From an uncultured Nostoc sp. (GTDB lineage Bacteria > Cyanobacteriota > Cyanobacteriia > Cyanobacteriales > Nostocaceae): 64,000 bases of DNA. This document shows, piece by piece, positions 43,313 to 53,900 of the stretch (positions are counted from its first letter, which is position 1; each line of letters opens with the position of its first letter). Location of the stretch: assembly GCF_937863485.1 (NCBI RefSeq), contig NZ_CALMFY010000166.1, positions 36,329-100,328 on the forward strand. Reading direction: 5' to 3'. The notes under the pieces are model-generated. The model searched no databases. It saw nothing but the letters and a program-made list of their open reading frames with translations, and was not told where the DNA came from. The position numbers were made by a program, and so were the translations under genes.

Positions 43313-44245
43313 ATGATTTTTTTTAATAAAGACGAACAACTCGAAAATCTTGGGTTAGGCATTTTAGATGCAACTTGGGCAGCATTTGGGACTTTAGCCC
43401 GTAACCAAATTGCGTTAACTTGGGTTGTTTACGATCCACCAGTGCTAGTAAATACTGGTGGCGCTCTGACTCCCAAAGCTTTTTGGGATCACCCAGTTCG
43501 TGGTTTCACTTATCGCGGTGTTGAGCGGATTTATCCCGCCAGTGTAGTCAAGCTATTTTATCTGGTGGCGGTAAACGAATGGTTAGAAAAAGGCATGAGT
43601 CAAACCTCCAAGGAGTTGGAGCGAGCCTTGCGGGATATGATTGTAGATTCTAGTAATGATGCTACCAGCTTGATTGTGGATATTTTGAGTGGCACCACCT
43701 CAGGGCCACATTTACCAACTGGGCCCTTTGAAACCTGGAAATATCAGCGTAATATTGTTAACCGCTATTACCAATCCTTGGGTTGGGAAGAAATGGAGAC
43801 GATTAACGTCTGTCAAAAAACTTGGAGTGATGGTGCCTATGGACGAGAACGGGCGTTTGTGGGAGAGTTACTGGAAAATCGCAATATGTTGACAACAAAT
43901 GCGATCGCTAGGTTACTGCATAGTATTGTAGGCGGGGTGGCAGTTTCAAGTGGGCGATCGCAAGCAATGATGGCTTTGCTCAAACGGAATCTCAACGATT
44001 TGCCCACTGACAGAGACGAGGATCAGGCAACAGGTTTTTTAGGCGGTGGACTCCCTAAAAATGCTCAAATTTGGTCAAAAGCAGGTTGGACAAGTCAAGT
44101 TCACCATGATGCCGCCTATATTGAGTTACCAGAACAGCGCCCTTACCTCTTAGTGGTATTTACTGAAGGGAAAGCGCAGGCTAAGAGTCGGGATATTTTG
44201 CCCTTTGTTTCTAAACTAGTTGCCGAAGCGATCGCTAGTCTATAA
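43313..44245 (+). CDS. class A beta-lactamase-related serine hydrolase
   Basis: A 310-residue penicillin-binding-type serine hydrolase. The SxxK motif is S77-V-V-K80 in YPASVVKLF, the SxN-like motif is SSND at 113-116, and the KTG position reads SKAGW at about 275. The KTG change to KAG is common in relatives without true beta-lactamase action. No signal peptide is seen, so the location is unclear. It may act on peptidoglycan or a related ester/amide. It starts nine bases from the divergent NlpC/P60 gene, so their promoters must lie within each other's leaders or coding starts. Confidence 0.82.
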   Translation: MIFFNKDEQLENLGLGILDATWAAFGTLARNQIALTWVVYDPPVLVNTGGALTPKAFWDHPVRGFTYRGVERIYPASVVKLFYLVAVNEWLEKGMSQTSKELERALRDMIVDSSNDATSLIVDILSGTTSGPHLPTGPFETWKYQRNIVNRYYQSLGWEEMETINVCQKTWSDGAYGRERAFVGELLENRNMLTTNAIARLLHSIVGGVAVSSGRSQAMMALLKRNLNDLPTDRDEDQATGFLGGGLPKNAQIWSKAGWTSQVHHDAAYIELPEQRPYLLVVFTEGKAQAKSRDILPFVSKLVAEAIASL

Positions 44246-44256
44246 TTCCAAATTGC

Positions 44257-44362
44257 CTCGTTCCCAGTCTTCGACTGGGAATGCCTACTCAGAGGCTCCG
44301 CCTCCCTCATTAGCGGCAGCAGCCCAATGAAATAGCATTTCCAGATATAACCTGGAAACGAG
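44257..44362. mobile_element. MITE-like element, intact short copy
   Basis: A 106-base element with ends ctcgttccca and tggaaacgag and an interior ggctccgcc core. It is the uninterrupted relative of the 400-base element at 18600-18999. It lies between the convergent serine hydrolase and phosphoesterase genes. Confidence 0.7.
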
Positions 44363-44415
44363 ATTTTCAAAAGTTTTGGCTTAAATTGACATCTGTGCAT
44401 TGGTGTGCATATATA

Positions 44416-46200
44416 CTATTTCAACTTAAATTCATCAAACTTCAATACTTCCGAATCCGGCTTGCGAGTATCGAAACGATAACTACTTATCGTACCCGTC
44501 CCCGTATCAAAGATACTGAAAACCGTAATATCATTACTCGTAATATAAGGCATCGGCTTCCCATCTTCGCCCAGCAAGGGAGCAATTGTTGGCACTATCG
44601 GCTCTAAACCATTGGGATCACCAAGCTTAACATAATCCTCTTGATACCCAATTGGTACTTCTCGCTTTCTGTCACCCCAAGCAGCACCGTAAGTATTGCC
44701 CACATTAGATGTTTCCAGAAAGTGCATTCCACTGCGACTAACAAAGCGGTTCCACAAATGGGAATGCCCATAGAATACCAATTGCACATTAGCCGTTTCA
44801 AGTATTGGCACAACATCGCGGATAATATAATCTGCGTCTTTTGGGTATTCGTAACGCACTGCTTTGATATTATTACCATCCCGTTCAATTATTTGAACTG
44901 GATCTGTATAAGCAGGAACTATATTATCACCCAGAGTGTGAGGCGGATGATGGAACATCACAACTTTGTATTTTGCTTGTTTAAACTCAGGGCTGTCGAG
45001 TTCTGCCTCTAACCAATTGTACTGCTTGCTGCCTTTAGCAATTGGCTCATAAATCAGCTGTCCATAACCCCAATTTTCAGGATTATTTAAATCCTTTTCT
45101 GCTTCCTGATATCTACCCTTACGCTTTCCATCTAAACTGGGAGTGCGCCACATATTCGTAGTGTACAGTACCACCAAACGCACATCACCAAAACTGACTG
45201 CATAATACCTTTTTCCACCCTCTTTACTTTTTGGTAAAGAGAAAATCTCTTCGTAGGTATTAGTATTAAAAGAATTATCTATTAAAGATTTGTCCCGGTA
45301 GATTTTTTGAGCAACGACACGGGGAATTGTATCATCAAATTCACCATCTAAACTTCCTATCCTGGCAAATCGCCCCATCACCTCATGATTACCAACGCAA
45401 GTAAACATGGGTGCATGTTGAATTATTTGTCCACCAGTATAGGTTGTCTTAACACCGTTATGCGTCATGTCATATTTAGCACGACCTTGTAAACCGGGAA
45501 ACAATGCACCACCACTATTATTATCAAACCATTCTGAGGCGCGATCGCTAACGTTGACCAAATCACCGGCAAACCATACCCCATCGACTCGTCCAATTGT
45601 TTCTACCACCTTTTGCAGATTTGCAGATGTCATCGGCTTTAACTGATGGTCAGAGGTGAGTAGAATTTTTAATGGTGTATTCGGTTTTGGAGTAGCTGCG
45701 AGGCTAAAAATATCACTGCTAACACTCTCGCCGTCTTCTCCCCCACTCGTAACACGATAGTTTAGCCGCACACCAGGAGTTAATCCAGTCACCTCAGCTT
45801 CATGTCGCCAAATGTGGCGCTGGACGGGTTTTTGATAAACTTGGTTATTTTTGGTTTGGTTTGCAACTCTTGACTCTTGGTCTTCACGCGTGCGACTAAG
45901 TTTGGTAGTATTTGCCTTAGCAGTTTGTTTGAGATTTTCCCCGTAGGTTACTGTGTGATTAACACCAGCAAACTCAGTAAACCAAACTACTCGCACTGAG
46001 GTTTCAGTTGGCAGTTGTAAAAATGGGTCGGTGAGCAGTTGGGGTGCTGATGTCATAATTGTTTGCCCAAATAAACGCACACTTACCATAAAGCATATAA
46101 CAAGGGCAAGCATAGCCACTGAGGAGATTTTACGGCGGCTTTTGCGTCTGAGCATAAGTAATATACTAAATTTTTGAGAGTATTCACTGACTGAACGCAA
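44416..46200 (-). CDS. exported metallophosphoesterase (purple-acid-phosphatase type)
   Basis: A 594-residue protein. A basic start plus hydrophobic segment (residues about 28-45, VAMLALVICFMVSVRLFG) should direct export. Residues about 52-175 form a purple-acid-phosphatase N-terminal/fibronectin-like domain (TSVRVVWFTE, THxVTYG region). The calcineurin-type core follows with metal motifs TSDHQ, AGDLVN, GNHEV, FHHPP and YGHSHLW. It is probably a periplasmic or outer phosphatase for phosphate supply. An alternative start is the Met at residue 16 (46155), which gives a cleaner signal peptide. Confidence 0.85.
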   Translation of the reverse strand: MRSVSEYSQKFSILLMLRRKSRRKISSVAMLALVICFMVSVRLFGQTIMTSAPQLLTDPFLQLPTETSVRVVWFTEFAGVNHTVTYGENLKQTAKANTTKLSRTREDQESRVANQTKNNQVYQKPVQRHIWRHEAEVTGLTPGVRLNYRVTSGGEDGESVSSDIFSLAATPKPNTPLKILLTSDHQLKPMTSANLQKVVETIGRVDGVWFAGDLVNVSDRASEWFDNNSGGALFPGLQGRAKYDMTHNGVKTTYTGGQIIQHAPMFTCVGNHEVMGRFARIGSLDGEFDDTIPRVVAQKIYRDKSLIDNSFNTNTYEEIFSLPKSKEGGKRYYAVSFGDVRLVVLYTTNMWRTPSLDGKRKGRYQEAEKDLNNPENWGYGQLIYEPIAKGSKQYNWLEAELDSPEFKQAKYKVVMFHHPPHTLGDNIVPAYTDPVQIIERDGNNIKAVRYEYPKDADYIIRDVVPILETANVQLVFYGHSHLWNRFVSRSGMHFLETSNVGNTYGAAWGDRKREVPIGYQEDYVKLGDPNGLEPIVPTIAPLLGEDGKPMPYITSNDITVFSIFDTGTGTISSYRFDTRKPDSEVLKFDEFKLK

Positions 46201-46728
46201 TCTTATTATTAGCCTTTTTTGCGGACAGGATTTAAAACTTATCCTCCATAGCGCTTTTCATTTGTTTGCAATACACTTTGACCTCACTTCCATTCCTCTC
46301 TCCTAAAAGGAGAGAGGCTTTGAATTTACTCCCCAACGCTAGTAGGGAAGGGGCTGGGGGTTAGGTCTGTATTGGACTCAACCCAGAAGCGCTATAGTTT
46401 CAGCATTACGCTTCATCTGTAAACTTCTCCAGCTTTTATAAAGTTTTATACTCAACCTCAGCTAATTCAGTGTAATTACTGCACAAAATATCATGCGGAT
46501 AAATTAAATTTATATAATTTGTAGCTTTGTTGAAACATACTACTTCTATAAATATCTCATTGCAGATTAATTGTTTTTAATTTAGAGGTATAGAACAATT
46601 TAAACGCAGCAGATTCTTATCTGACTAGCGGCAGTTTTTGATATTTTAAAACCCTTGGAAATACTGCGATGTGTAAGCTTCGTGGTCAGAGTTTACTGCG
46701 CGTTTTTTGATAAAAATACACAATATTT
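46201..46728. other. 528-base gap with a MITE-like element and promoter region
   Basis: The first 200 bases hold the element at 46248-46395. The remainder is AT-rich with no frame of note and must contain the promoter of the methylase gene. No copy of the tRNA-Pro 3' end could be found here. Confidence 0.55.
46248..46395. mobile_element. MITE-like element with atagcgctt ends
   Basis: Perfect nine-base inverted ends atagcgctt (46248-46256) and aagcgctat (46387-46395) bound 148 non-coding bases. The interior ctctctcctaaaaggagagag and ggggctgggg pieces resemble the interior of the element at 60422-60563. Confidence 0.65.
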
Positions 46729-49700
46729 ATGTCAGTATTAGAACTACAACAATCTATCTTAAATTCACTTCAAAACCTGAAAAGTCTTGATGCGCTCAAA
46801 AAATTATTTTGGAATCAGTTGAACTACGAACGAGTTAATAAAGAACTTTCTCAGCGAAAATTGACTGATGCAGTTGCTAATGAACTTACAGATGATCCGT
46901 TATTATTAGCATCAGGTGGTGCTAATAATGCTTTTCACATTATTTATGCACGCTTGAGTTCAGAAGAGTTGTCAAGACAAAGTGAAAGAAGAGTTGTCGA
47001 TTATCTTTTGAAAGAACATCCCTATGCACTCTTTGTATTTTCTAATAAATTGCGATCGCAGTGGCACTTTATTAATGTCAAATATGACAACACCCTGCAA
47101 AAACGCAAGCTATTTCGGCGCATTACCGTTGGAGAAGGGGAACAATTACGCACAGCCACAGAAAGAATCAGTTTGTTAGATTTAGAAAAACATTCTAATG
47201 CTTCAGTCTTAGATATTCAGACACTTCATGATGAAGCATTTGATGTTGAAAAAGTTACCCAGGAATTTTTTAAAGAATATCGTAAAACTTTTGAGAAAGT
47301 TGAAGGATTAATTGACTGGAATATAGACAAGGAACGTAAACGGTTATTTACCCAAAAGTTATTTAACCGTCTAATGTTTATTGGATTTATTCAGAAAAAA
47401 GGTTGGTTAAAATTCCAAGGAAGCATAGATTATCTATCAGCTTTATGGGAAGCTTATCTAAAAGATGATACTACATCAAATAAAAACTTTTATAAAGATA
47501 GACTTTCTCACCTTTTCTTTTTAGGACTGAATAATCCCCAAGAATATGATATAGCAAGTATTAATAATGGTGGTTTACTTAAAGACCTGATTGGTCATGT
47601 ACCCTACCTCAACGGTGGTTTATTTGAGCAAGATGAAGATGACATCAACGATGAAATTATAGTTTCAGATGATTGTATAGACAGTATCATTCATGACCTA
47701 TTTCAACGTTTTGCTTTCACCGTCACCGAGAGTACACCGCTAGATGTAGAGGTAGCAGTAGATCCAGAAATGTTAGGTAAGGTGTTCGAGGAACTCGTTA
47801 CAGGAAGGCATGAATCTGGCAGTTATTATACTCCAAAACCGATAGTTTCGTTTATGTGTCGTGAGGCACTAAAGGGATATTTAAAAACCCAGGTATTAGG
47901 AGAAACAACCGATAATATATCAGAATTTGTTGATGAACATCATCCAGATAATATTAAGAATCCAGAAGCAATATTAGAAGCATTGCGTTGCGTCAACTGT
48001 TGCGACTTAGCGGCTGGAAGCGGTGCTTATATACTCGGAATGCTTCATGAATTATTAGATTTGCGTCAATGTTTATTTGCTAACAAAGGTCTAGATTGTA
48101 ATACTGTCTATCAGCGCAAATTAGATATTATCGAAAATAATCTTTATAGTGTAGATATTGATATTTTTGCAGTCAATATTGCTAGATTACGATTATGGCT
48201 ATCGCTGGCTGTAGAGTATGAGGGAGACAACCCGCCGCCACTACCAAACCTAAAATACAAAATTGAAGTGGGTGATAGCCTGATTGCACCAAGTCCTGCA
48301 ACTACAGGAGTAATTAGACATGAGTTTATCAGCCAATTGTGTCAGAAAAAAGCTGAATATATGCGGACTCATGAAGGGGGTAAGAAGCAAAAGTTAGAGC
48401 AGCAAATTAATGAGTTAAAAACTCAAATTACGCTGATACATTATGGAAATCCAAAAGTACCTGAAGGTTTTGATTGGGCAGTAGAGTATGCAGAAGTATT
48501 TGCAGATGGTGGGTTTGACCTTGTGATAGCAAATCCGCCATATGGTGCAAGTGTAGATGATAATATGCGTAATCTCTATTTCGATCGTAGAAGTGAAGGC
48601 GCACAATCAAAAGATACTTATGGTCTGTTTATGGCTCGTGGTCTACAATTGTTAAAACATAGTGGTCAATTATGCTACATTATTTCAGACACTTGGCGGA
48701 CGATCAAGAGTCATAAACCATTAAGAAAGCGCTTACTAGAAAATACGAGTATTGTTCATATTATTGACTTACCTGCTTGGATTTTTAATGCTACTGTAAA
48801 CACTTGCATTTTTACTGCCAACATAAGTAAGCCATCAGAAAAACACAATTTAATTGCTGCTGATTTGCGTAGTATTAAGGGCGGTGACTGGCAAACTTTA
48901 ACTGCAAATCTCAATGCTATAGCTAATCGCAGTATAGATTTACAACCATTAAATTATGCTCGCTATACCTATCCACAATCATTAATTTATACATACGATA
49001 ATTTATCATTCTTTATTGCCTCTCCAAATCTTTATAAGTTGATGAATGATAATCGTTTTTCTCGGATTGGGAGTATTGCTGATGTAAAACAAGGTCTAGC
49101 AACTGCGGACAATGAATATTACATACGTAAACGAAAGGCAGTACGTGGGAACTACCAAATTTTAGATGAGAGCAAGTTGTTAACAGCACAAGAAATTTCT
49201 CAATTAAGAGAAGATGAAAAAGTCAATGGTGTAGATGCAAAAGACTATGGAGGACACTGCTTTTTACCTTATGATAAGGGTGGTGAGAGTGACACTGATG
49301 AAGGTTGGTTGCCTAATTATTATGTGCCGACACAATATTTTATTGACTGGTCAAAAGATGCCGTTCAACGTCTTAAAACAGCCACTATTGCTGATGTAAA
49401 GGAACGTAAAGGGCAGAGTAGTAAGATGAATCCAGGAGATAGCACAAAACGCGCGGCTGTTATTCGTAACCCTCATTATTACTTCCAACAAGGCTTAACT
49501 TTCTCACCTACAGGTATTTACAGTCCAACATTTCGCCTTGGTTGCGGCGCTATATTTGGAAACAAGGGTTCGACAATCTTTTTTAGAGGAGTAGACCCAA
49601 AAGTTATGCTTGGTATTTTAACAAGTACTCTAAGTCGATATTTGCTCAAGTCTTATGCCTCTCATACAGTTGAAACTGGAGAGGAAGTATTGACACGATT

Positions 49701-50064
49701 AATATTACCTAAATTAGATACAAGTTCTACAAAGAGAATAAAAGGTCTAGTTAACCAGATTATTCAAAAACAAGCTGATAATCCATACTACCGATACTGT
49801 CTTTACGAACAAAAGGAGATTGACGCGGTTATTTACCAACTTTATGGACTAAGCGATGAAGATATTCGTGAAGTTGAATTATGGTATTGTCGCCGATATA
49901 AAAAATTAGCCAAAGCACAGGGCTTACTTGCTGAAGTATCCGAAAAATATGCTGAATACTTAGCACTTTGCAACCAAGGTTTAGAACAGCAACTAACCAT
50001 AGTGTCACATACCCAAGCAACAGAAGGTGATGAGCAAGTTACTAAAATATTATATAGTTTATAG
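46729..50064 (+). CDS. Eco57I-type N6-adenine DNA methyltransferase with specificity domain
   Basis: A 1111-residue protein. SAM-binding motif I is DLAAGSGAYILG near residue 426, and catalytic motif IV is IANPPYG with Asn602-Pro-Pro-Tyr605, the N6-adenine type. The N-terminal 380 residues are helical and of unknown role, ending in EELVTGRHESGSYYTPKPIV, the usual entry to this methylase class. From about 760 the sequence (SRIGSIADVKQGLATADNEYY) looks like a TaqI-type target-recognition domain. No nuclease motif is evident, so cleavage must come from a partner, probably the PLD-helicase at 50920. AT-rich relative to neighbours. Confidence 0.9.
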   Translation: MSVLELQQSILNSLQNLKSLDALKKLFWNQLNYERVNKELSQRKLTDAVANELTDDPLLLASGGANNAFHIIYARLSSEELSRQSERRVVDYLLKEHPYALFVFSNKLRSQWHFINVKYDNTLQKRKLFRRITVGEGEQLRTATERISLLDLEKHSNASVLDIQTLHDEAFDVEKVTQEFFKEYRKTFEKVEGLIDWNIDKERKRLFTQKLFNRLMFIGFIQKKGWLKFQGSIDYLSALWEAYLKDDTTSNKNFYKDRLSHLFFLGLNNPQEYDIASINNGGLLKDLIGHVPYLNGGLFEQDEDDINDEIIVSDDCIDSIIHDLFQRFAFTVTESTPLDVEVAVDPEMLGKVFEELVTGRHESGSYYTPKPIVSFMCREALKGYLKTQVLGETTDNISEFVDEHHPDNIKNPEAILEALRCVNCCDLAAGSGAYILGMLHELLDLRQCLFANKGLDCNTVYQRKLDIIENNLYSVDIDIFAVNIARLRLWLSLAVEYEGDNPPPLPNLKYKIEVGDSLIAPSPATTGVIRHEFISQLCQKKAEYMRTHEGGKKQKLEQQINELKTQITLIHYGNPKVPEGFDWAVEYAEVFADGGFDLVIANPPYGASVDDNMRNLYFDRRSEGAQSKDTYGLFMARGLQLLKHSGQLCYIISDTWRTIKSHKPLRKRLLENTSIVHIIDLPAWIFNATVNTCIFTANISKPSEKHNLIAADLRSIKGGDWQTLTANLNAIANRSIDLQPLNYARYTYPQSLIYTYDNLSFFIASPNLYKLMNDNRFSRIGSIADVKQGLATADNEYYIRKRKAVRGNYQILDESKLLTAQEISQLREDEKVNGVDAKDYGGHCFLPYDKGGESDTDEGWLPNYYVPTQYFIDWSKDAVQRLKTATIADVKERKGQSSKMNPGDSTKRAAVIRNPHYYFQQGLTFSPTGIYSPTFRLGCGAIFGNKGSTIFFRGVDPKVMLGILTSTLSRYLLKSYASHTVETGEEVLTRLILPKLDTSSTKRIKGLVNQIIQKQADNPYYRYCLYEQKEIDAVIYQLYGLSDEDIREVELWYCRRYKKLAKAQGLLAEVSEKYAEYLALCNQGLEQQLTIVSHTQATEGDEQVTKILYSL

Positions 50065-50242
50065 GAAAAGATAGAAAAGAAAAAATCTTGCTTTCAGTAT
50101 CATTCTTTGCTCAAATAAAACTTATCTAAAAATATGTTTTAATTTACTAATATAAAATCAGAGAAATCTATCCTAAAGAAACTTAAAGCAATTGGTTACT
50201 GTAAATTTGGAGAAAGGACAATAGACTAATATTAAACTCAAT

Positions 50243-50254
50243 AGGGTTAACCCT
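50243..50254. promoter_or_regulatory. candidate operator palindrome before the antitoxin gene
   Basis: A perfect 12-base palindrome agggttaaccct lies 54 bases before the VapB-like ATG. Antitoxins of this type usually bind palindromes in their own promoters. A match by chance is possible. Confidence 0.3.
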
Positions 50255-50307
50255 AACAATGGCAAATATTTACAAAGATGTCTTAACTATATAAGGTTAA
50301 AAAAATC

Positions 50308-50547
50308 ATGTTAGCAGCTTTACGCATCACAACTAAAGTTTTACCAGGAAACAAAATAGAAATAGAACTTCCAGAAGCCGAGATTGGTGACAGCGTTGAT
50401 GTATTTGTGATTTTGCCAGAAAAGCCTGCATCAAAACGGGGTTCCGTCTTAGAGTTAATAGAACAAGCCCGCAGTAAACACGCTTTCAGAACCACCGAGG
50501 ATATAGATAGACAACTGCAACAACAACGCGATTCATGGGACAGCTAA
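50308..50547 (+). CDS. VapB-type antitoxin-like protein
   Basis: A 79-residue protein that begins MLAALRITTKVLPGNKIEIE, a short AbrB/Phd-like beta-rich start, and continues with EIGDSVDVFVILPEKPASKR and a charged C-terminal helix (IEQARSKHAFRTTEDIDRQL) typical of toxin-binding tails. Such genes usually sit directly before a PIN-domain toxin. Here the toxin start overlaps the antitoxin's end by 13 bases but the toxin gene is cut short, so the antitoxin is now an orphan. Confidence 0.7.
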   Translation: MLAALRITTKVLPGNKIEIELPEAEIGDSVDVFVILPEKPASKRGSVLELIEQARSKHAFRTTEDIDRQLQQQRDSWDS

Positions 50548-50657
50548 TACTTCCTTCTTCTGGCGTTATCTATGTAGACACATCAGTGGTGATAATTATT
50601 TTTTCAAAGATTCTAGATATTTCAAAATTCTCTGATTTTCCAGCATTAACTCTCTAA
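50535..50657 (+). pseudogene. truncated PIN-domain (VapC-type) toxin start
   Basis: The frame from ATG 50535 reads MGQLILPSSGVIYVDTSVVI, where VDTSVV is the first strand and first acidic residue of PIN ribonucleases. After about 20 codons the similarity ends and a stop follows at 50655-50657. Full VapC proteins have about 130-150 residues, so only the first strand remains. The break point is close to the end of the antisense coiled-coil gene at 50596, whose arrival may have caused the loss. Confidence 0.7.
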
Positions 50658-50889
50658 CATCTGCCGTATTATCATCAATTCTTCTTTGATTATCAATCAT
50701 TTGGCGTTGTGTATTAACCATTTGCCGTTGCATCTCATCTAATCTCGGTAAAATGCTACTAGATAAATCAGTCAATGCTTGAATTGCTTTAGCGTTAGAT
50801 TGAATAAGTTGATTTGATTGTTCTGTCAATGCTTGAATTGCTTTAGCGTTAGATTCAACCAGTTTCTCTATCCGTTCTGAATCGCTCAT
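50596..50889 (-). CDS. coiled-coil hypothetical protein antisense within the island
   Basis: A 97-residue protein almost entirely predicted as coiled coil. It has an internal duplication (SNAKAIQALTEQSNQLIQ and SNAKAIQALTDLSS) and Gln/Asn/Arg-rich heptads (QMVNTQRQMIDNQRRIDD). No enzyme motif. Similar small coiled-coil proteins are common in cyanobacteria, often near transferred DNA. ATG 50889 is taken; a TTG four codons upstream is the alternative. It runs against the flanking methylase and helicase genes, only 30 bases from the helicase start. Confidence 0.7.
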   Translation of the reverse strand: MSDSERIEKLVESNAKAIQALTEQSNQLIQSNAKAIQALTDLSSSILPRLDEMQRQMVNTQRQMIDNQRRIDDNTADVRELMLENQRILKYLESLKK

Positions 50890-50919
50890 AATTTTATTCA
50901 ACTACTACCTATAGAACTT

Positions 50920-53900
50920 ATGCCTATACATGATATTATAGATAACCGCAATCAAAAATTAGTAGACCAAATCAACTGCATTCTCGACTCATCAACAGCA
51001 GCCCATTTTGCGGTAGGTTACTTTTTCCTTTCTGGCTTCACCGCTATTGCAGAACGCCTCACGAATATTAAAGAACTACGCTTACTAATTGGTAATACCA
51101 GCAACCGCGAAACCGTCGAACAAATCGCCCAAGGATATCGACGACTAGAATTAATTGCAGATAAAGTTGAAGCTCAAAAATATCCGAAACGCAGTGAAGA
51201 AAAACGGATGGCTAACGATACAGCAGCCAATATCCGTTCTAGTATAGAGCTAATGGATCAGACAGATGAAGCTGAAACACTGGTAAAAAATCTAGTGCAG
51301 ATGATTGAAGAAAAACGGCTTCATGTCCGAGTTTACACCAAAGGAACTTTACACGCCAAAGCCTATATTTTTGATTATGGTACTATCTATGATGACAAAG
51401 GTAGAGCTTTAGAACGCACAGAAAAAGGTATTGCTATTGTTGGCTCATCTAATCTTACCCTTTCTGGTATCACCCATAATACTGAACTCAATGTCATAAT
51501 TCACGGAAACGACAATCATACAGAATTAACCAACTGGTTCGAGGAACTGTGGAACGAGGCGGAAGATTTTAATGAAGCCTTGATGCGTGAAATGAAACAA
51601 TCTTGGGCGGGTTCTCCAGTCCGTCCCTATGATGTTTACATGAAAACTCTCTATAGTTTAGTCAAAGATAGATTGGAAGATACCACCCCAAAAGACCTGA
51701 TTTTAGAAGACGAAATTACTAAACAATTAGCAGATTTTCAAAAAGTTGCTGTTAATCATGCTGTGCAAAATATCCGAGATTATGGCGGCGCTTTTGTCAG
51801 TGATGTAGTCGGACTAGGTAAAAGCTTTATTGGTGCTGCAATTGTCAAACATTTTGAACAAACAGAACGCGCCCGTCCCTTAATTATTTGTCCTGCACCA
51901 CTGTTAGAAATGTGGGAACGTTACAACGAAGTCTACCAGCTAAATGCTCGGATTTTATCAATGGGAATGCTCAAAGAAGACGATGAAAGCGGTTTCAAAC
52001 TTTTATTAGATGATTTTAAATATAAAGATAGAGATTTCGTATTAATTGACGAAAGCCATAATCTCCGAAATCACACTACTCAAAGATATAAAGTAGTAGA
52101 AACATTTTTAGCCACAGGTAAACGTTGTTGCTTATTGACAGCAACTCCCCGGAATAAAAGCGCTTGGGATATCTACTACCAACTAAAACTATTCCATCAA
52201 GATGACAAAACAGATTTACCGATAGACCCTCCCGACTTAAAACAATACTTCCAGTTAGTGGAAAAGGGCGAAAAGAAATTACCAGAGTTACTATCTCATA
52301 TTTTGATTCGTCGCACCCGCAACCATATCTTACGTTTTTACGGCTTTGACGCACAAACCCATCAAACAGTAGACTCAGCTAACTTCCGAAAATACCTTGA
52401 CGGAACCCGACGCGCTTACGTAATTGTCGGTGGTAAACATCGATTTTTCCCTAAGCGAGAACTAGAAACCATTGAATATAGCATCGAAGACACATATCAA
52501 GGGCTTTACCAAGAATTACGTCAATATTTAGGCATATCTCGCAAGCGTCAACTAGCTAAACCACTAGTCAATGAACTTAGCTATGCTCGTTATGGGTTAT
52601 GGAATTATGTTTTAAAAGACAAACAAAAACAAGAGCCTTATAACACTTTACAACGCGCTGGCGCTAACCTGCGAGGATTAATGCGGGTGCTATTATTTAA
52701 GCGCTTTGAGTCAAGTGTTTATGCCTTTCAAGAAACTATTAAAAAATTATTGATAGTTCATGAAAGGTTTCTGAATGGACTATCTCAAGGATTTATTCCC
52801 GCAGGAGACGAAGCGCAAATCTTGCTATCAGTAGATTATAACCAAGCTGAAGAACAAGATTTGATGGATGTATTACGTCAGGTATCTGGTAAATATGACT
52901 TGGCGGATTTTAATGGACAGAAATTACAACAGCATATTGAGCATGATATTAACCTACTCAAAAAAATTCAGGCATTAGTTGAACCAATTACACCTGATAA
53001 AGATGCCAAATTACAGACTCTGATAAATTCGTTAGATAAACCTATACTCAAAGATAAAAAACGGCTGATTTTTACTCAATATGCTGATACCGCAAAATAT
53101 CTGCATGAGAATTTAAACCCACAAGATAAGCAAGATGATATTGATGTTATTTATAGCGGAAGTAATAAGAATAAAACTCGTGTAGTTGGCAGATTTGCAC
53201 CTAAAGCCAATAAAGAATATAAATTTAAGCTAGGTGAGTCTGAAATTAATACACTCATCGCTACCGATGTATTAGCAGAAGGTTTAAACCTCCAGGATGG
53301 CGACCTCATCATCAATTATGATTTGCATTGGAACCCAGTGAAACTAATTCAACGTTTTGGTCGCATTGACAGAATTGGTAGCGATAAAGATGTAATTTAT
53401 GGATACAACTTTTTACCTGAATTAGGCATTGAACGTAATTTAGGCTTGAAACAAAAGCTCAAAAATAGAATTCAAGAAATTCATGACTCAATTGGTGAAG
53501 ATGCTGCAATTCTTGACCTAACTGAACAATTAAATGAAGAAGCTATGTACGCCATTTATGAGCAACAAGGTAAACAATTGAGCCTTTTTGATATGCAAGA
53601 AGAAGACGATTTTTTGGATTTAAATGAAGCTGAAGAAATTCTCAGAAAACTACAGAAAGAAGACCCAAGTGAATTTGAGCGGATTGCTAGTTTACCACAT
53701 GGTATTCGTACAGCTAAATTCTCTATGCAGCAGAAGGGGACATACGTTTTTTGTGAAGCTTCAGACCCCAATCGACCTGAAATCAAAGGCTATCAGCAGT
53801 TGTTTTTATTAGACGATAAGGGAAATATAATTTCTAGAGATATCTCTCGTATCCTGGGTGCAATTAAAGCAGATTCTACTACTCCCACTTTAACAGTTTG

